Shown here in pieces: positions 1 through 6,010 of a DNA stretch of 8,983 nucleotides; within the stretch, counting starts at the first letter, position 1; each line of letters opens with the position of its first letter. The stretch lies in the NCBI GenBank assembly GCA_016180665.1, contig JACPAS010000003.1, positions 1 to 8,983 of the forward strand, given 5' to 3'. A program made the position numbers and the translations under genes. The notes below the pieces were generated by a model that did no database searches, had not been told where the DNA came from, and saw only the letters and a program-made list of their open reading frames with translations. The DNA comes from Microcaldota archaeon (GTDB lineage Archaea > Micrarchaeota > Micrarchaeia > Anstonellales > Bilamarchaeaceae).

Positions 1-465
1 AAAATAGTAAGAATACATGAAAAGATAGCCAGTGTAAGGAATGATTGCCTGCATAAAACAGCAAACATAATTCTTTCCAATTATTCTTTTATTGCATTGG
101 AAAATCTGAAAATAAGAAACATGGCTATGAATGATCATGGAAAAAACATTAATGATGCTGCATGGAGTAAATTTATGAACATCCTCTGCTACAAGGCTGA
201 GAGTGCTGGTTCCAGAGTAGTTTTTGTAGACCCTAAAAACACAAGTAAAGAATGCAGCAGCTGTGGAAATACAGTTGAGAAGTGCCTGTTTGAAAGAACA
301 CATAACTGTAAATACTGTGGTCTTTCAATTGACCGTGATTTAAACGCATCAATAAATATACTCAATAAAGCTACCCTTGGATCAAGGGGAAGTAACGCCT
401 GTGGAGACAGAACAATAGTTCTACCTATGAAGCAGGAAGCCAATGATCAACAGCTTTGCTGTTGA
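1..465 (+). CDS. tnpB: TnpB RNA-guided nuclease (IS200/IS605 OrfB), C-terminal part, 5' end outside window
   Basis: The frame is open from base 1, so the gene starts before the window; 154 codons are visible. TnpB is the RNA-guided DNA nuclease carried by IS200/IS605-type transposons. Visible are the RuvC-II segment with its catalytic Glu at 100-102 (ALENLKIRNM), a four-cysteine zinc ribbon (CSSC at 253-264, CKYC at 307-318), and the RuvC-III motif DRDLNAS at 331-351 with the last catalytic Asp. The first catalytic Asp would lie upstream and cannot be checked. The tail after the RuvC-III helix (GSRGSNACGD) is typical of the family, and the coding 3' end overlaps RNA hairpins. Nothing visible is broken, so this end of the gene looks functional. 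No tnpA is in view. The first residues of a shorter in-frame start at 97 are internal to the RuvC core and are not a real start. Confidence 0.93.
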   Translation, partial: KIVRIHEKIASVRNDCLHKTANIILSNYSFIALENLKIRNMAMNDHGKNINDAAWSKFMNILCYKAESAGSRVVFVDPKNTSKECSSCGNTVEKCLFERTHNCKYCGLSIDRDLNASINILNKATLGSRGSNACGDRTIVLPMKQEANDQQLCC

Positions 466-514
466 GATTTGAACGTAGCAACGTTCAAACGGAATTTATT
501 CATGGGTAGTTCAC
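374..514 (+). ncRNA. Predicted guide RNA (omega/reRNA) and right end of the IS200/IS605-type element
   Basis: Four hairpins follow one another across the tnpB 3' end: CCCTTG/CAAGGG at 374-388, AGAAC/GTTCT at 409-422, an 8-bp stem at 447-454/458-465 ending on the stop codon, and a perfect 9-bp stem TTTGAACGT/ACGTTCAAA at 468-489. The terminal GGGTAGTTCAC at 504-514 resembles right ends of this transposon group. In the family the guide RNA is made from exactly this place, with its 3' end at the element boundary and the guide taken from flanking DNA. The exact ends are inferred. Confidence 0.6.
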
Positions 515-565
515 ATTGTGTATTTGTACGGAAAAACCAAATTTTTTGAGTTTGAGTGACATTCG

Positions 566-573
566 TTTAAAAA
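566..573 (+). promoter_or_regulatory. Possible TATA box for the HTH operon
   Basis: TTTAAAAA lies about 75 bases before the first well-placed ATG (645) and after the transposon end. It is the best TATA-like string in 515-644; no other gene or structured feature is visible in that gap. Weak call, since A/T-rich strings are common here. Confidence 0.25.
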
Positions 574-644
574 GGTATAGACTCTTAAAGTATGTAAGAA
601 TCCGTAGGTGTATCCTATGGGCTAAAAAATATGAGGTGAAAAAT

Positions 645-716
645 ATGAAGGAAAGGGATGTACTTTTGGGAAGGGGTGTACTTTTCGGTAGAAAAGGGTG
701 GTGCGAAATCCAGTAA
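645..716 (+). CDS. Short reading frame with strong ribosome-binding site; possibly the true N-terminus of the HTH gene
   Basis: GAGGTGA at 634-640 is a near-ideal archaeal ribosome-binding site four bases before ATG 645. The frame opened there has only 23 codons. It contains a repeated hexapeptide (DVLLGR then GVLFGR) encoded by an 18-bp tandem duplication and stops at 714-716. A +1 shift around the AAAAGGG run at 692-698 would join it to the HTH frame (RKGGAKSS...) and give a product of about 90 residues. It may be a real small peptide, the start of the HTH gene split by an indel or assembly error, or a programmed frameshift. The sequence alone does not decide. Confidence 0.35.
   Translation: MKERDVLLGRGVLFGRKGWCEIQ
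655..690 (+). repeat. Imperfect 18-bp tandem duplication
   Basis: Unit 1 is GGGATGTACTTTTGGGAA (655-672) and unit 2 is GGGGTGTACTTTTCGGTA (673-690), 15 of 18 bases alike. In one frame it encodes a repeated hexapeptide. In another it repeats a purine-rich string followed by ATG or GTG, giving two alternative starts for the HTH frame. Confidence 0.8.
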
Positions 717-918
717 GCAGAAGGTTAGTTCTAATTTTGAAAAGAAGGTCGGTAGACCTAATAGTTTGACAGATGATTTAAGGTATAAAGTTTTGAAAGC
801 GTATTATTCGCATCCGTATTCTCTTAGACAATTAGCAGACATGTTTGGGGTATCTAGGATGACGGTTTGGAGAACTGTTCAAGGTTCCAGTCCAACTGAG
901 GTTTTGACTTTCGGGTGA
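658..918 (+). CDS. Small helix-turn-helix DNA-binding protein
   Basis: 86 codons from ATG 658. A basic linker with GRPNSLTDD (residues 32-40) is followed by a trihelical domain. Its turn and recognition helix are seen in YSLRQLADMFGVSRMTVWRT (54-73), a pattern like the HTH at the C-terminus of serine recombinases or of transposase-type HTH proteins. There is no catalytic recombinase domain before it, so it may be a stand-alone regulator or a remnant. The start is uncertain: ATG 658, GTG 676, or ATG 645 through a frameshift. Its stop codon is embedded in the ribosome-binding site of the next gene (GGGTGA), so the two are translationally coupled. Specific function unknown. Confidence 0.7.
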   Translation: MYFWEGVYFSVEKGGAKSSKQKVSSNFEKKVGRPNSLTDDLRYKVLKAYYSHPYSLRQLADMFGVSRMTVWRTVQGSSPTEVLTFG

Positions 919-922
919 ATTT

Positions 923-1231
923 ATGGCAGCACTAGCAGTTAGATTAGTTGGGCCAAAGGATCAACCAGGACAGAATACTTTAAGAGTACTTGATACTGGC
1001 TTGGCACAAAGCACTACTAGGTTTAAAGTTTGGGCAGTTCCACCCTCTACGGACTTGGCATTGCCCATGGATTCACAAGCAGTGAAAAGAGCAGTGAATG
1101 GAGACCCAGGTTACTGTGGTTTCGTTGTTGAACGTCAGAACGGAAAGCATAAACTTGTAGAAAAAGATCCTGTTGGAAAATGGAAAACAACATTGCGAGA
1201 TTGTTTGCCTCCGGATGAACTGCCTAAATAA
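923..1231 (+). CDS. Conserved-looking small protein of unknown function, coupled to HTH gene
   Basis: 102 codons from ATG 923, with GGTGA at 914-918 as ribosome-binding site, overlapping the stop of the HTH gene. I do not recognise the family. The protein is soluble, with no signal peptide or membrane segment. It has two cysteines (in DPGYCGFVV and RDCLPP) and a C-terminal half that reads like a small beta fold (GYCGFVVERQNGKHKLVEKD). Four bases separate it from the HTH gene, so the pair is likely one operon, perhaps regulator plus effector; that is inference from spacing only. It ends 20 bases before the convergent gyrA stop, at a T-rich stretch. Confidence 0.75.
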   Translation: MAALAVRLVGPKDQPGQNTLRVLDTGLAQSTTRFKVWAVPPSTDLALPMDSQAVKRAVNGDPGYCGFVVERQNGKHKLVEKDPVGKWKTTLRDCLPPDELPK

Positions 1232-1251
1232 ATTTTTATTTTTTTCTATTT
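1232..1251 (+). terminator. Oligo-T terminator for the HTH/unknown operon
   Basis: The 20-bp gap between convergent stops is almost pure T on the plus strand (TTTTTATTTTTTTCTATTTT). Archaeal RNA polymerase stops at such runs without a hairpin. It serves the rightward operon; no matching T-run is seen for gyrA on the minus strand. Confidence 0.6.
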
Positions 1252-3684
1252 TTATTGAGTTTCAGTTTTCTGAACCTCTGATTTTTCCACTATTGCAAAA
1301 GAAGCGACCTTTTCATTTTCACCCAATCTGATTATTGTTACGCCCTGGGTATTTCTTCCGATTACAGAAATACTAGTTACCGGAACACGGATTGTCTGGC
1401 CTTTGGAACTGATTACAATAATTTCCTGATCATCTTTAACTGCTCTTACTCCAACCACGTCCCCATTTCTACCTTCAGTTTTAATATTAATTACTCCACT
1501 TCCACCGCGCCCCTGGATTCTATAATCTTCAACTGGCGTACGTTTACCAAACCCATTTTCAGTAATAGTTAAAATAGAAGGCATAGAACAAAGCGTAATA
1601 CCAACTACCTGGTCTTCTCCTTCCTTGAACCTTATTCCAATAACTCCCTGACCTGTTCGGCCAATTTCACGTGCATCTTCTTCACTAAAGCGTATTGCTT
1701 GTCCTTTCTTAGTTGCAATTAAAAGCTCTTGTTTTCCATTTGTTTTTATTACTTCAACTAAATCATCTTTTTCTTTTAAAGTGATTGCAATTATTCCGCC
1801 GTTTCTTGGGCGGCTGAAATTATCTAAAGATATGCGTTTGATGATTCCATTTTTAGTTACCATGCAAAGATATTCATTTTCACTGAAATTTTCTACCGGA
1901 ATCCAGGAGGTTGCTTTCTCATCTTTACCCTGTAATTCTATTATATTAACTATGGGCCTTCCACCAGCGTATCTTCCAGCTTCAGGAATTTCATAAGCTT
2001 TAATCCAGTGAACTCTTCCCTTATCAGTAAATACTAAAATGTAATTATGATTTCTTGTAACTATAACATCCCTTATGAAATCTTCTTCTTTAGTGTCTGC
2101 ACCAATTACTCCTTTTCCACCTCTGTTTTGAGACCTGTATTCAGTGAGTGAAACACGCTTAGTATACCCCTTCCCAGTTATAGTAATCACAACTTCATCA
2201 TTTGGAATTAATGCTTCAATTGGACGTTCATCTTGGGCATCAATTATTACGGTTCTTCTTTTATCTCCGTATTTTTCTTTTATTTCGATTAGCTCGTTTT
2301 TAATTATTTTTAGAACCTCATTAACATCGGAAAGGACGTTTTTCAACCAGGTGATTGCTTCCTGGAGTTGTTTATACTCGTTTTCGATTTTCTCTCTTTC
2401 CAATGCAATCAAACGCTGTAATCTCATATCTAAAATTGCGTTTGCCTGAATTTCACTTAATGAATATTTTGAGATTAAACCTGCCCTAGCTTCATCAACA
2501 TTTTTGGATGCTTTAAGGAATATGACTATAGGGTCGATGTTTTCTAGTGCCTTTATTAAGCCGATAAGGATGTGCGCTCTTTCTTCTGCTTTTTTAAGGT
2601 CAAACTGACATCTCTTTGTTACAATTTCTTTTCTGAAATCAATAAACAAACGAATGAGTTCATATAAACCAAGGACTTTAGGTTCATTTTTCACTAGAAC
2701 TAGATTAATTATTCCAAAGGTTCCTTCCAAAGGAGTGTGTGCATACAGTTGATTAAGAACTACTTCGGCATTTGCATCTTTCTTTAGTTCCACAATTACT
2801 TCTACACCTTGTCTGTCTGAACGGTCATGAACACCACTTATCCCGTCTATTTTTTTATCCCTAACTGAATTTGCAATTGATTCTATTATTGAGGTTTTAG
2901 TAACCTGATAAGGAATTTCAGTTATTGAAATTGAATCTTTTCCTTTAGAATCTTTTTTTATTTCTGCTTTTCCGCGGATTCTTATTATCCCTCTGCCAGT
3001 TTTGTATGCTTCGAAGATTCCCCCTCTCCCTACAATTATTCCGGCAGTTGGGAAATCTGGACCGGATACTATTGAGAGAATTTTTGATTCGTCTGAACCT
3101 TCAATAAAAGCGATAGAAGCATCAACTATTTCAGTTAAATTGTGCGGTGGAATATTGGTTGCCATACCAACTGCAATTCCTGCTGAACCATTAATTAGGA
3201 GATTTGGAATTTTCGATGGCATAACTAGAGGTTCTTTTAATGTACCGTCAAAATTAGAGGTGAAATCAACCGTTTCTTTTTCTAAATCGCCGAGCATTTC
3301 TTCTGCAAGTCGTTCCATACGTACTTCAGTGTACCTCATTGCAGCACTATTATCACCGTCGATACTGCCAAAATTTCCTTGGCCATCTACTAAGGTATAT
3401 CTTAGACTAAAATCTTGTGCCATCCTAACTAGAGAATCATAAATTGCGGTATCACCGTGAGGATGGAATTTTCCTAAAGTTTCCCCAACCACTCTTGCGC
3501 TCTTTTTGTAAGGCTTATCATGGGTGTTGCTTAGCTCATGCATTGAAAAAAGGATTCTTCTGTGGACTGGTTTTAGACCATCCCTAATGTCTGGGAGCGC
3601 ACGGCCTACAATTACGCTCATTGCATAATCTAGGTAAGATTCTTTCAGATCTTTTTCAATTGTTCTTTCTACTATATTTTCCAT
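1252..3684 (-). CDS. gyrA: DNA gyrase subunit A
   Basis: 810 codons from ATG 3684, normal for GyrA. Gyrase is the type II topoisomerase that introduces negative supercoils; subunit A cuts and rejoins DNA. The catalytic tyrosine is Y118 in AAMRYTEVRM, and the quinolone region reads HPHGDTAIYD (74-83) with Thr where E. coli has Ser83 and the acidic Asp87 kept. After the breakage-reunion domain and coiled coil (about 360-470) comes a C-terminal pinwheel. Its GyrA-box at 519-525 is QNRGGKG (second residue Asn instead of the usual Lys/Arg), and six blade repeats of the KGxxxR type follow. This marks gyrase rather than Topo IV. A GTG nine bases upstream (3693) is in frame but looks like part of the ribosome-binding site. 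gyrB is not next to it, although the two are often adjacent. Bacterial origin is the accepted view for archaeal gyrases. Confidence 0.97.
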   Translation of the reverse strand: MENIVERTIEKDLKESYLDYAMSVIVGRALPDIRDGLKPVHRRILFSMHELSNTHDKPYKKSARVVGETLGKFHPHGDTAIYDSLVRMAQDFSLRYTLVDGQGNFGSIDGDNSAAMRYTEVRMERLAEEMLGDLEKETVDFTSNFDGTLKEPLVMPSKIPNLLINGSAGIAVGMATNIPPHNLTEIVDASIAFIEGSDESKILSIVSGPDFPTAGIIVGRGGIFEAYKTGRGIIRIRGKAEIKKDSKGKDSISITEIPYQVTKTSIIESIANSVRDKKIDGISGVHDRSDRQGVEVIVELKKDANAEVVLNQLYAHTPLEGTFGIINLVLVKNEPKVLGLYELIRLFIDFRKEIVTKRCQFDLKKAEERAHILIGLIKALENIDPIVIFLKASKNVDEARAGLISKYSLSEIQANAILDMRLQRLIALEREKIENEYKQLQEAITWLKNVLSDVNEVLKIIKNELIEIKEKYGDKRRTVIIDAQDERPIEALIPNDEVVITITGKGYTKRVSLTEYRSQNRGGKGVIGADTKEEDFIRDVIVTRNHNYILVFTDKGRVHWIKAYEIPEAGRYAGGRPIVNIIELQGKDEKATSWIPVENFSENEYLCMVTKNGIIKRISLDNFSRPRNGGIIAITLKEKDDLVEVIKTNGKQELLIATKKGQAIRFSEEDAREIGRTGQGVIGIRFKEGEDQVVGITLCSMPSILTITENGFGKRTPVEDYRIQGRGGSGVINIKTEGRNGDVVGVRAVKDDQEIIVISSKGQTIRVPVTSISVIGRNTQGVTIIRLGENEKVASFAIVEKSEVQKTETQ

Positions 3685-3729
3685 GAAGACCACTAGTGAG
3701 AGTTTAAGTTAGTATTGTGTAAAACAGAC

Positions 3730-3758
3730 GTAAAATATTATGTTAAAGAGGCTTTAAA
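3730..3758 (-). promoter_or_regulatory. gyrA: Candidate gyrA promoter region
   Basis: On the minus strand two TATA-like strings occur: AATTTAAAGC (3758-3749) and ATAATATTTTAC (3741-3730). The second would place a start about 25 bases before ATG 3684. The palindrome at 3769-3784 sits directly upstream. Which box is used cannot be decided by eye. Confidence 0.35.
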
Positions 3759-3768
3759 TTGGTATGCA

Positions 3769-3784
3769 TGTGACTATAGTCACA
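3769..3784. promoter_or_regulatory. Perfect 16-bp palindrome upstream of gyrA, candidate operator
   Basis: TGTGACTATAGTCACA is exactly self-complementary over 16 bases. It lies in the 137-bp mrp-gyrA gap, 85-100 bases before the gyrA ATG and just upstream of A/T-rich TATA candidates. No T-run follows on either strand, so an operator for a dimeric regulator is likelier than a terminator. The regulator is unknown. Confidence 0.55.
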
Positions 3785-3830
3785 GAGTTATTTTCCTAAA
3801 TAAATGCCTTGATTTTTTGATGGGAAGAAA

Positions 3831-4640
3831 CTACTTTTCCAACTTTCCAACAATCTCCTCAAACAATTCTCCGTATTCTTTAGTCTCGCACAAAGGCGTC
3901 CCAGTCTGAACGTATTTCTGGATTTTTTTATCCAAAGGAATTGAACCAAAGAAAGGAACGTTAAATTCTTCTGCTAATTTTGTCCCACCACCTTTTCCGA
4001 AAATATCCCCGCTCATATTCTCAACAATACCTAGGACCGGAATTTTCATAATTTCTGCAAATTTTAGGCTTCTTCTTGCATCTAACAAAGCCATTGGTTC
4101 GGAAGTAGTGACTATAATTAAACCAGTAGGTTTTACCTGTTGAGCAACAGTTAAAGGAGCATCTGAAGTTCCAGGTGGCATATCAATTACTAAATAATCA
4201 ACTGCCCATTTAACCATTAGAAGGAATTGAGTAATTGTTCCAGATATCATTGGACCACGCCACGTAACAGTATCATCTTCTTTCTGGAAGACCGAGCCCA
4301 TTGAGACCACTTGAAGTCCATTTTTCTCTACAGGATAGATTAGATTCTCGTTTTGCATACCTTTTAATTTCTCGTCAATTTTCATAATCTTTGTAATATT
4401 TGGACAGTCAATATCTGCATCCAAAATACCAATTCTTTTTTTAGTGAACTTTTTTAGAGCATATGCTAACTGGACTGTGAAAAAAGTTTTTCCTACTCCA
4501 CCCTTGCCGCTCCAGACTGCAATTCTTTTTTTTATTGAATTCATATTTGAAAAGATCGTTTGCTGTTGCTTCATCTGCTCAGCAAATGCTTTTCTATTTT
4601 CTTCAAATTTTTCTTTAAGTAGAGTTTTTTTAGTCTCCAT
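3831..4640 (-). CDS. mrp: Mrp/NBP35-type P-loop ATPase (Fe-S carrier family), lacking the CxxC motif
   Basis: 269 codons from ATG 4640. Members of this SIMIBI ATPase family bind and transfer iron-sulfur clusters as dimers. Visible are the deviant Walker A KGGVGKT (46-52), the DADIDCPN segment (74-81), Walker B YLVIDMPPGTSDAPLTVAQQ (149-168), and the family's GIVENMSG...FGKGGGTKLAEE (204-225) and FFGSIPLD. Most relatives have CPxC between ENMS and the glycine-rich FG..GGG segment; here it reads ENMSGDIFGKGGG with no cysteine, and only two cysteines remain in the protein. An N-terminal lysine/glutamine-rich helix of about 35 residues replaces the cysteine domain of NBP35. It may have lost cluster binding or belong to a side branch. 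It has its own TATA box and ribosome-binding site, and lies between cdc6 and gyrA. Confidence 0.9.
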   Translation of the reverse strand: METKKTLLKEKFEENRKAFAEQMKQQQTIFSNMNSIKKRIAVWSGKGGVGKTFFTVQLAYALKKFTKKRIGILDADIDCPNITKIMKIDEKLKGMQNENLIYPVEKNGLQVVSMGSVFQKEDDTVTWRGPMISGTITQFLLMVKWAVDYLVIDMPPGTSDAPLTVAQQVKPTGLIIVTTSEPMALLDARRSLKFAEIMKIPVLGIVENMSGDIFGKGGGTKLAEEFNVPFFGSIPLDKKIQKYVQTGTPLCETKEYGELFEEIVGKLEK

Positions 4641-4653
4641 AAAAATCACACCG
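4636..4653 (-). repeat. Duplicated initiation block, copy next to mrp start
   Basis: Minus strand CGGTGTGATTTTTATGGA contains a GGTG ribosome-binding site (4652-4649) and the ATG (4640-4638) of the mrp-type gene. It is 17/18 identical to the block at 4705-4722. The in-frame GTG inside it (4649) is best read as part of the ribosome-binding site, not a start. Confidence 0.85.
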
Positions 4654-4669
4654 GATGTTTCTTATTATC

Positions 4670-4678
4670 ATTTTTATA
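4670..4678 (-). promoter_or_regulatory. TATA box of the mrp-type gene
   Basis: On the minus strand CGAAAG followed by TATAAAAAT makes a good purine-rich BRE plus TATA box. It would start RNA near 4648-4650, a few bases before ATG 4640. The ATPase gene may thus be transcribed apart from cdc6. Confidence 0.5.
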
Positions 4679-4700
4679 CTTTCGAAAATCTTCAATTTTC

Positions 4701-4709
4701 TCAATCCAT
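4701..4709 (-). other. Two-codon open frame (ATG GAT TGA) opened by the upstream initiation block
   Basis: The ATG in the upstream copy is followed by one Asp codon and a stop. It has a proper ribosome-binding site, so it could act as a minimal upstream frame on the cdc6 read-through transcript. It could equally be a dead duplicate. Function is inferred only. Confidence 0.3.
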
Positions 4710-4722
4710 AAAAATTACACCG
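4705..4722 (-). repeat. Duplicated initiation block, upstream copy
   Basis: Minus strand CGGTGTAATTTTTATGGA begins three bases after the cdc6 stop codon and lies 69 bp upstream of its sister block. It has the same ribosome-binding site, spacing and ATG. Confidence 0.85.
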
Positions 4723-4725
4723 TAA

Positions 4726-5907
4726 TCAGAGTAGTATTGTTTTTTTGAGCAGATCTGAAATATCCTGAGGGGAGCCACCTAATTTAATCAAAGTAGTGTG
4801 ACCACGCACCCCTTTTCCACTAGGAGTTGTAGTAATTAGGCCAAGCATCTCTAAATCATTCAAATATTCTTTATACCAACGAACGCTTCTTGCCTTTTTA
4901 TGAACTTTTTTAGTGAGATTTTCATACTCCTCGTAGATCTCACCAGAAAATAAAAATTCTTCATTAAAACCTTCCAATCTCGCATATTTGCTTCCATTAA
5001 TTGAAAGAAAAGCAATTGCATAAAGAACTAACTGATGATTAAACGGCAGTGTGGCAATTGTTTCTGCTGCCAGATCGATCTCAACTCTCTTCCTTGCTAG
5101 TTCGACATCCTCATCATTTACTTTCAATTTTGAATTCTGCTGGGCAATTTCACCTGCTTTTAAAATCAGTTTAAGTGCATACCTTGCATCACCTGATTCC
5201 TGAGCAGTTATTGCAGCAGCAAGGTTTATTGCTGAAGACTCTACTGAACCTTTTTCAAAGCCTTTTTCAACTCTTTGAAGTAGAATATGTTGGAGCTGGT
5301 TGGAGGTATAAGGTGGAAAGACCATTTCAGTTTCATATAAACTACTTTTGCTTCTTGGATCCAATTCATTTTTGAAGGAGAGTTTGTTCGAGATTCCAAT
5401 AATTGAAATTCCACCACCTTTAATTTCGTCATTTGCTCGGGTTAAGGTATAAACCAGCTCATCCAGATCCTTAATCATGTCTATCTCATCCAGAACCACT
5501 ATTAGTTGTTTGCCCTTACTCGTAAACTCGATCAGTTTCTCGTATAAATGGGGAAGACCAAAACCCGATTTCTCTAATTCTGGGATAAATTGTTTCATAA
5601 TTTTCTGCATAATCCTATATCTTGAGTTGTAGATTCTTGAGTTAAGATATATCATTAAGGAAGCTGGATTGACTGAGTTGAATTTATCCATCACATGTTT
5701 CACTGAACAGGTTTTTCCTGACCCGGTTTTTCCGTAGATAAATAGGTTTCTTGGTTTTTGATTTTTTAAAGCTAAGGAAACGATTTCCATTATTTCTTTT
5801 ATTTGAGAATCTCTAAATGGCAAATTTAATGGAACATAATGCGGAGATAAAACTGAGTTGTCCTTGAATATAGAAGGTTTGGACAATATTTCCTGAAAAG
5901 AAGTCAT
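4726..5907 (-). CDS. cdc6: Orc1/Cdc6 replication initiator
   Basis: 393 codons, usual for archaeal Orc1/Cdc6. This AAA+ ATPase binds origin repeats and loads the MCM helicase. Walker A is GKTGSGKT (59-66), Walker B LIVVLDEID (135-143), sensor 1 GISN (171-174), and sensor 2 the family signature GDARYALKLI (239-248). The C-terminal winged-helix region runs from about 290 to 390, with the loop SGKGVRGHTT. The ATG at 5907 has GGAGG (5920-5916 on the minus strand) eight bases before it, so the start is firm. The stop lies close to the duplicated initiation block leading to mrp, so some co-transcription is likely. Archaeal origins often sit beside this gene; the divergent gap at 5908-6010 is the place to look. 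Confidence 0.97.
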   Translation of the reverse strand: MTSFQEILSKPSIFKDNSVLSPHYVPLNLPFRDSQIKEIMEIVSLALKNQKPRNLFIYGKTGSGKTCSVKHVMDKFNSVNPASLMIYLNSRIYNSRYRIMQKIMKQFIPELEKSGFGLPHLYEKLIEFTSKGKQLIVVLDEIDMIKDLDELVYTLTRANDEIKGGGISIIGISNKLSFKNELDPRSKSSLYETEMVFPPYTSNQLQHILLQRVEKGFEKGSVESSAINLAAAITAQESGDARYALKLILKAGEIAQQNSKLKVNDEDVELARKRVEIDLAAETIATLPFNHQLVLYAIAFLSINGSKYARLEGFNEEFLFSGEIYEEYENLTKKVHKKARSVRWYKEYLNDLEMLGLITTTPSGKGVRGHTTLIKLGGSPQDISDLLKKTILL

Positions 5908-5952
5908 AGAAGAATCCTCCGATTTAATGCGGATGGATATTATGAAACAAAG

Positions 5953-5992
5953 AATTAAAATAGTAACCAGGAATGGGGGGATTATTTAATAT
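5953..5992. promoter_or_regulatory. Divergent promoters of cdc6 and the M23 peptidase, with a G6 tract
   Basis: The 103-bp gap holds TTTAATAT at 5985-5992 on the plus strand, about 25 bases before ATG 6011 with no ribosome-binding site, which suggests a leaderless peptidase mRNA. On the minus strand ACTATTTTAATTC (5965-5953) is a possible TATA region for cdc6. Between them is CCAGGAATGGGGGG (5967-5980). Confidence 0.4.
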
Positions 5993-6010
5993 TGATTACT
6001 GAATTTAATT

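Larger units (their letters stand above)
1..514 (+). mobile_element. IS200/IS605-family (TnpB-bearing) element, right part
   Basis: The element is recognised from TnpB and the hairpin-rich right end. These elements have no inverted terminal repeats; their ends are marked by subterminal hairpins, as seen at 468-489. The right boundary is placed at about 514, after GTTCAC. The left end is outside the window. Whether it is autonomous cannot be told because the region where tnpA would lie is not visible. Confidence 0.7.

Noticed and set aside
516..644. Longer frame beginning at 516 ahead of the 23-codon peptide
   Set aside because: It starts two bases after the transposon end, has no ribosome-binding site, and has no protein-like composition. 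Only the ATG at 645 has initiation signals.
3002..3442. 146-codon plus-strand frame opposite gyrA
   Set aside because: Antisense shadow of a firmly identified gyrase gene; no independent evidence.
3685..3693. GTG 3693 as gyrA start
   Set aside because: ATG 3684 lies three codons on and matches the usual GyrA N-terminus. The GTGGT string looks like a weak ribosome-binding site.
4641..4649. GTG 4649 as start of the mrp-type gene
   Set aside because: It lies inside the duplicated GGTGTGAT ribosome-binding block; ATG 4640 is at the right distance from it.
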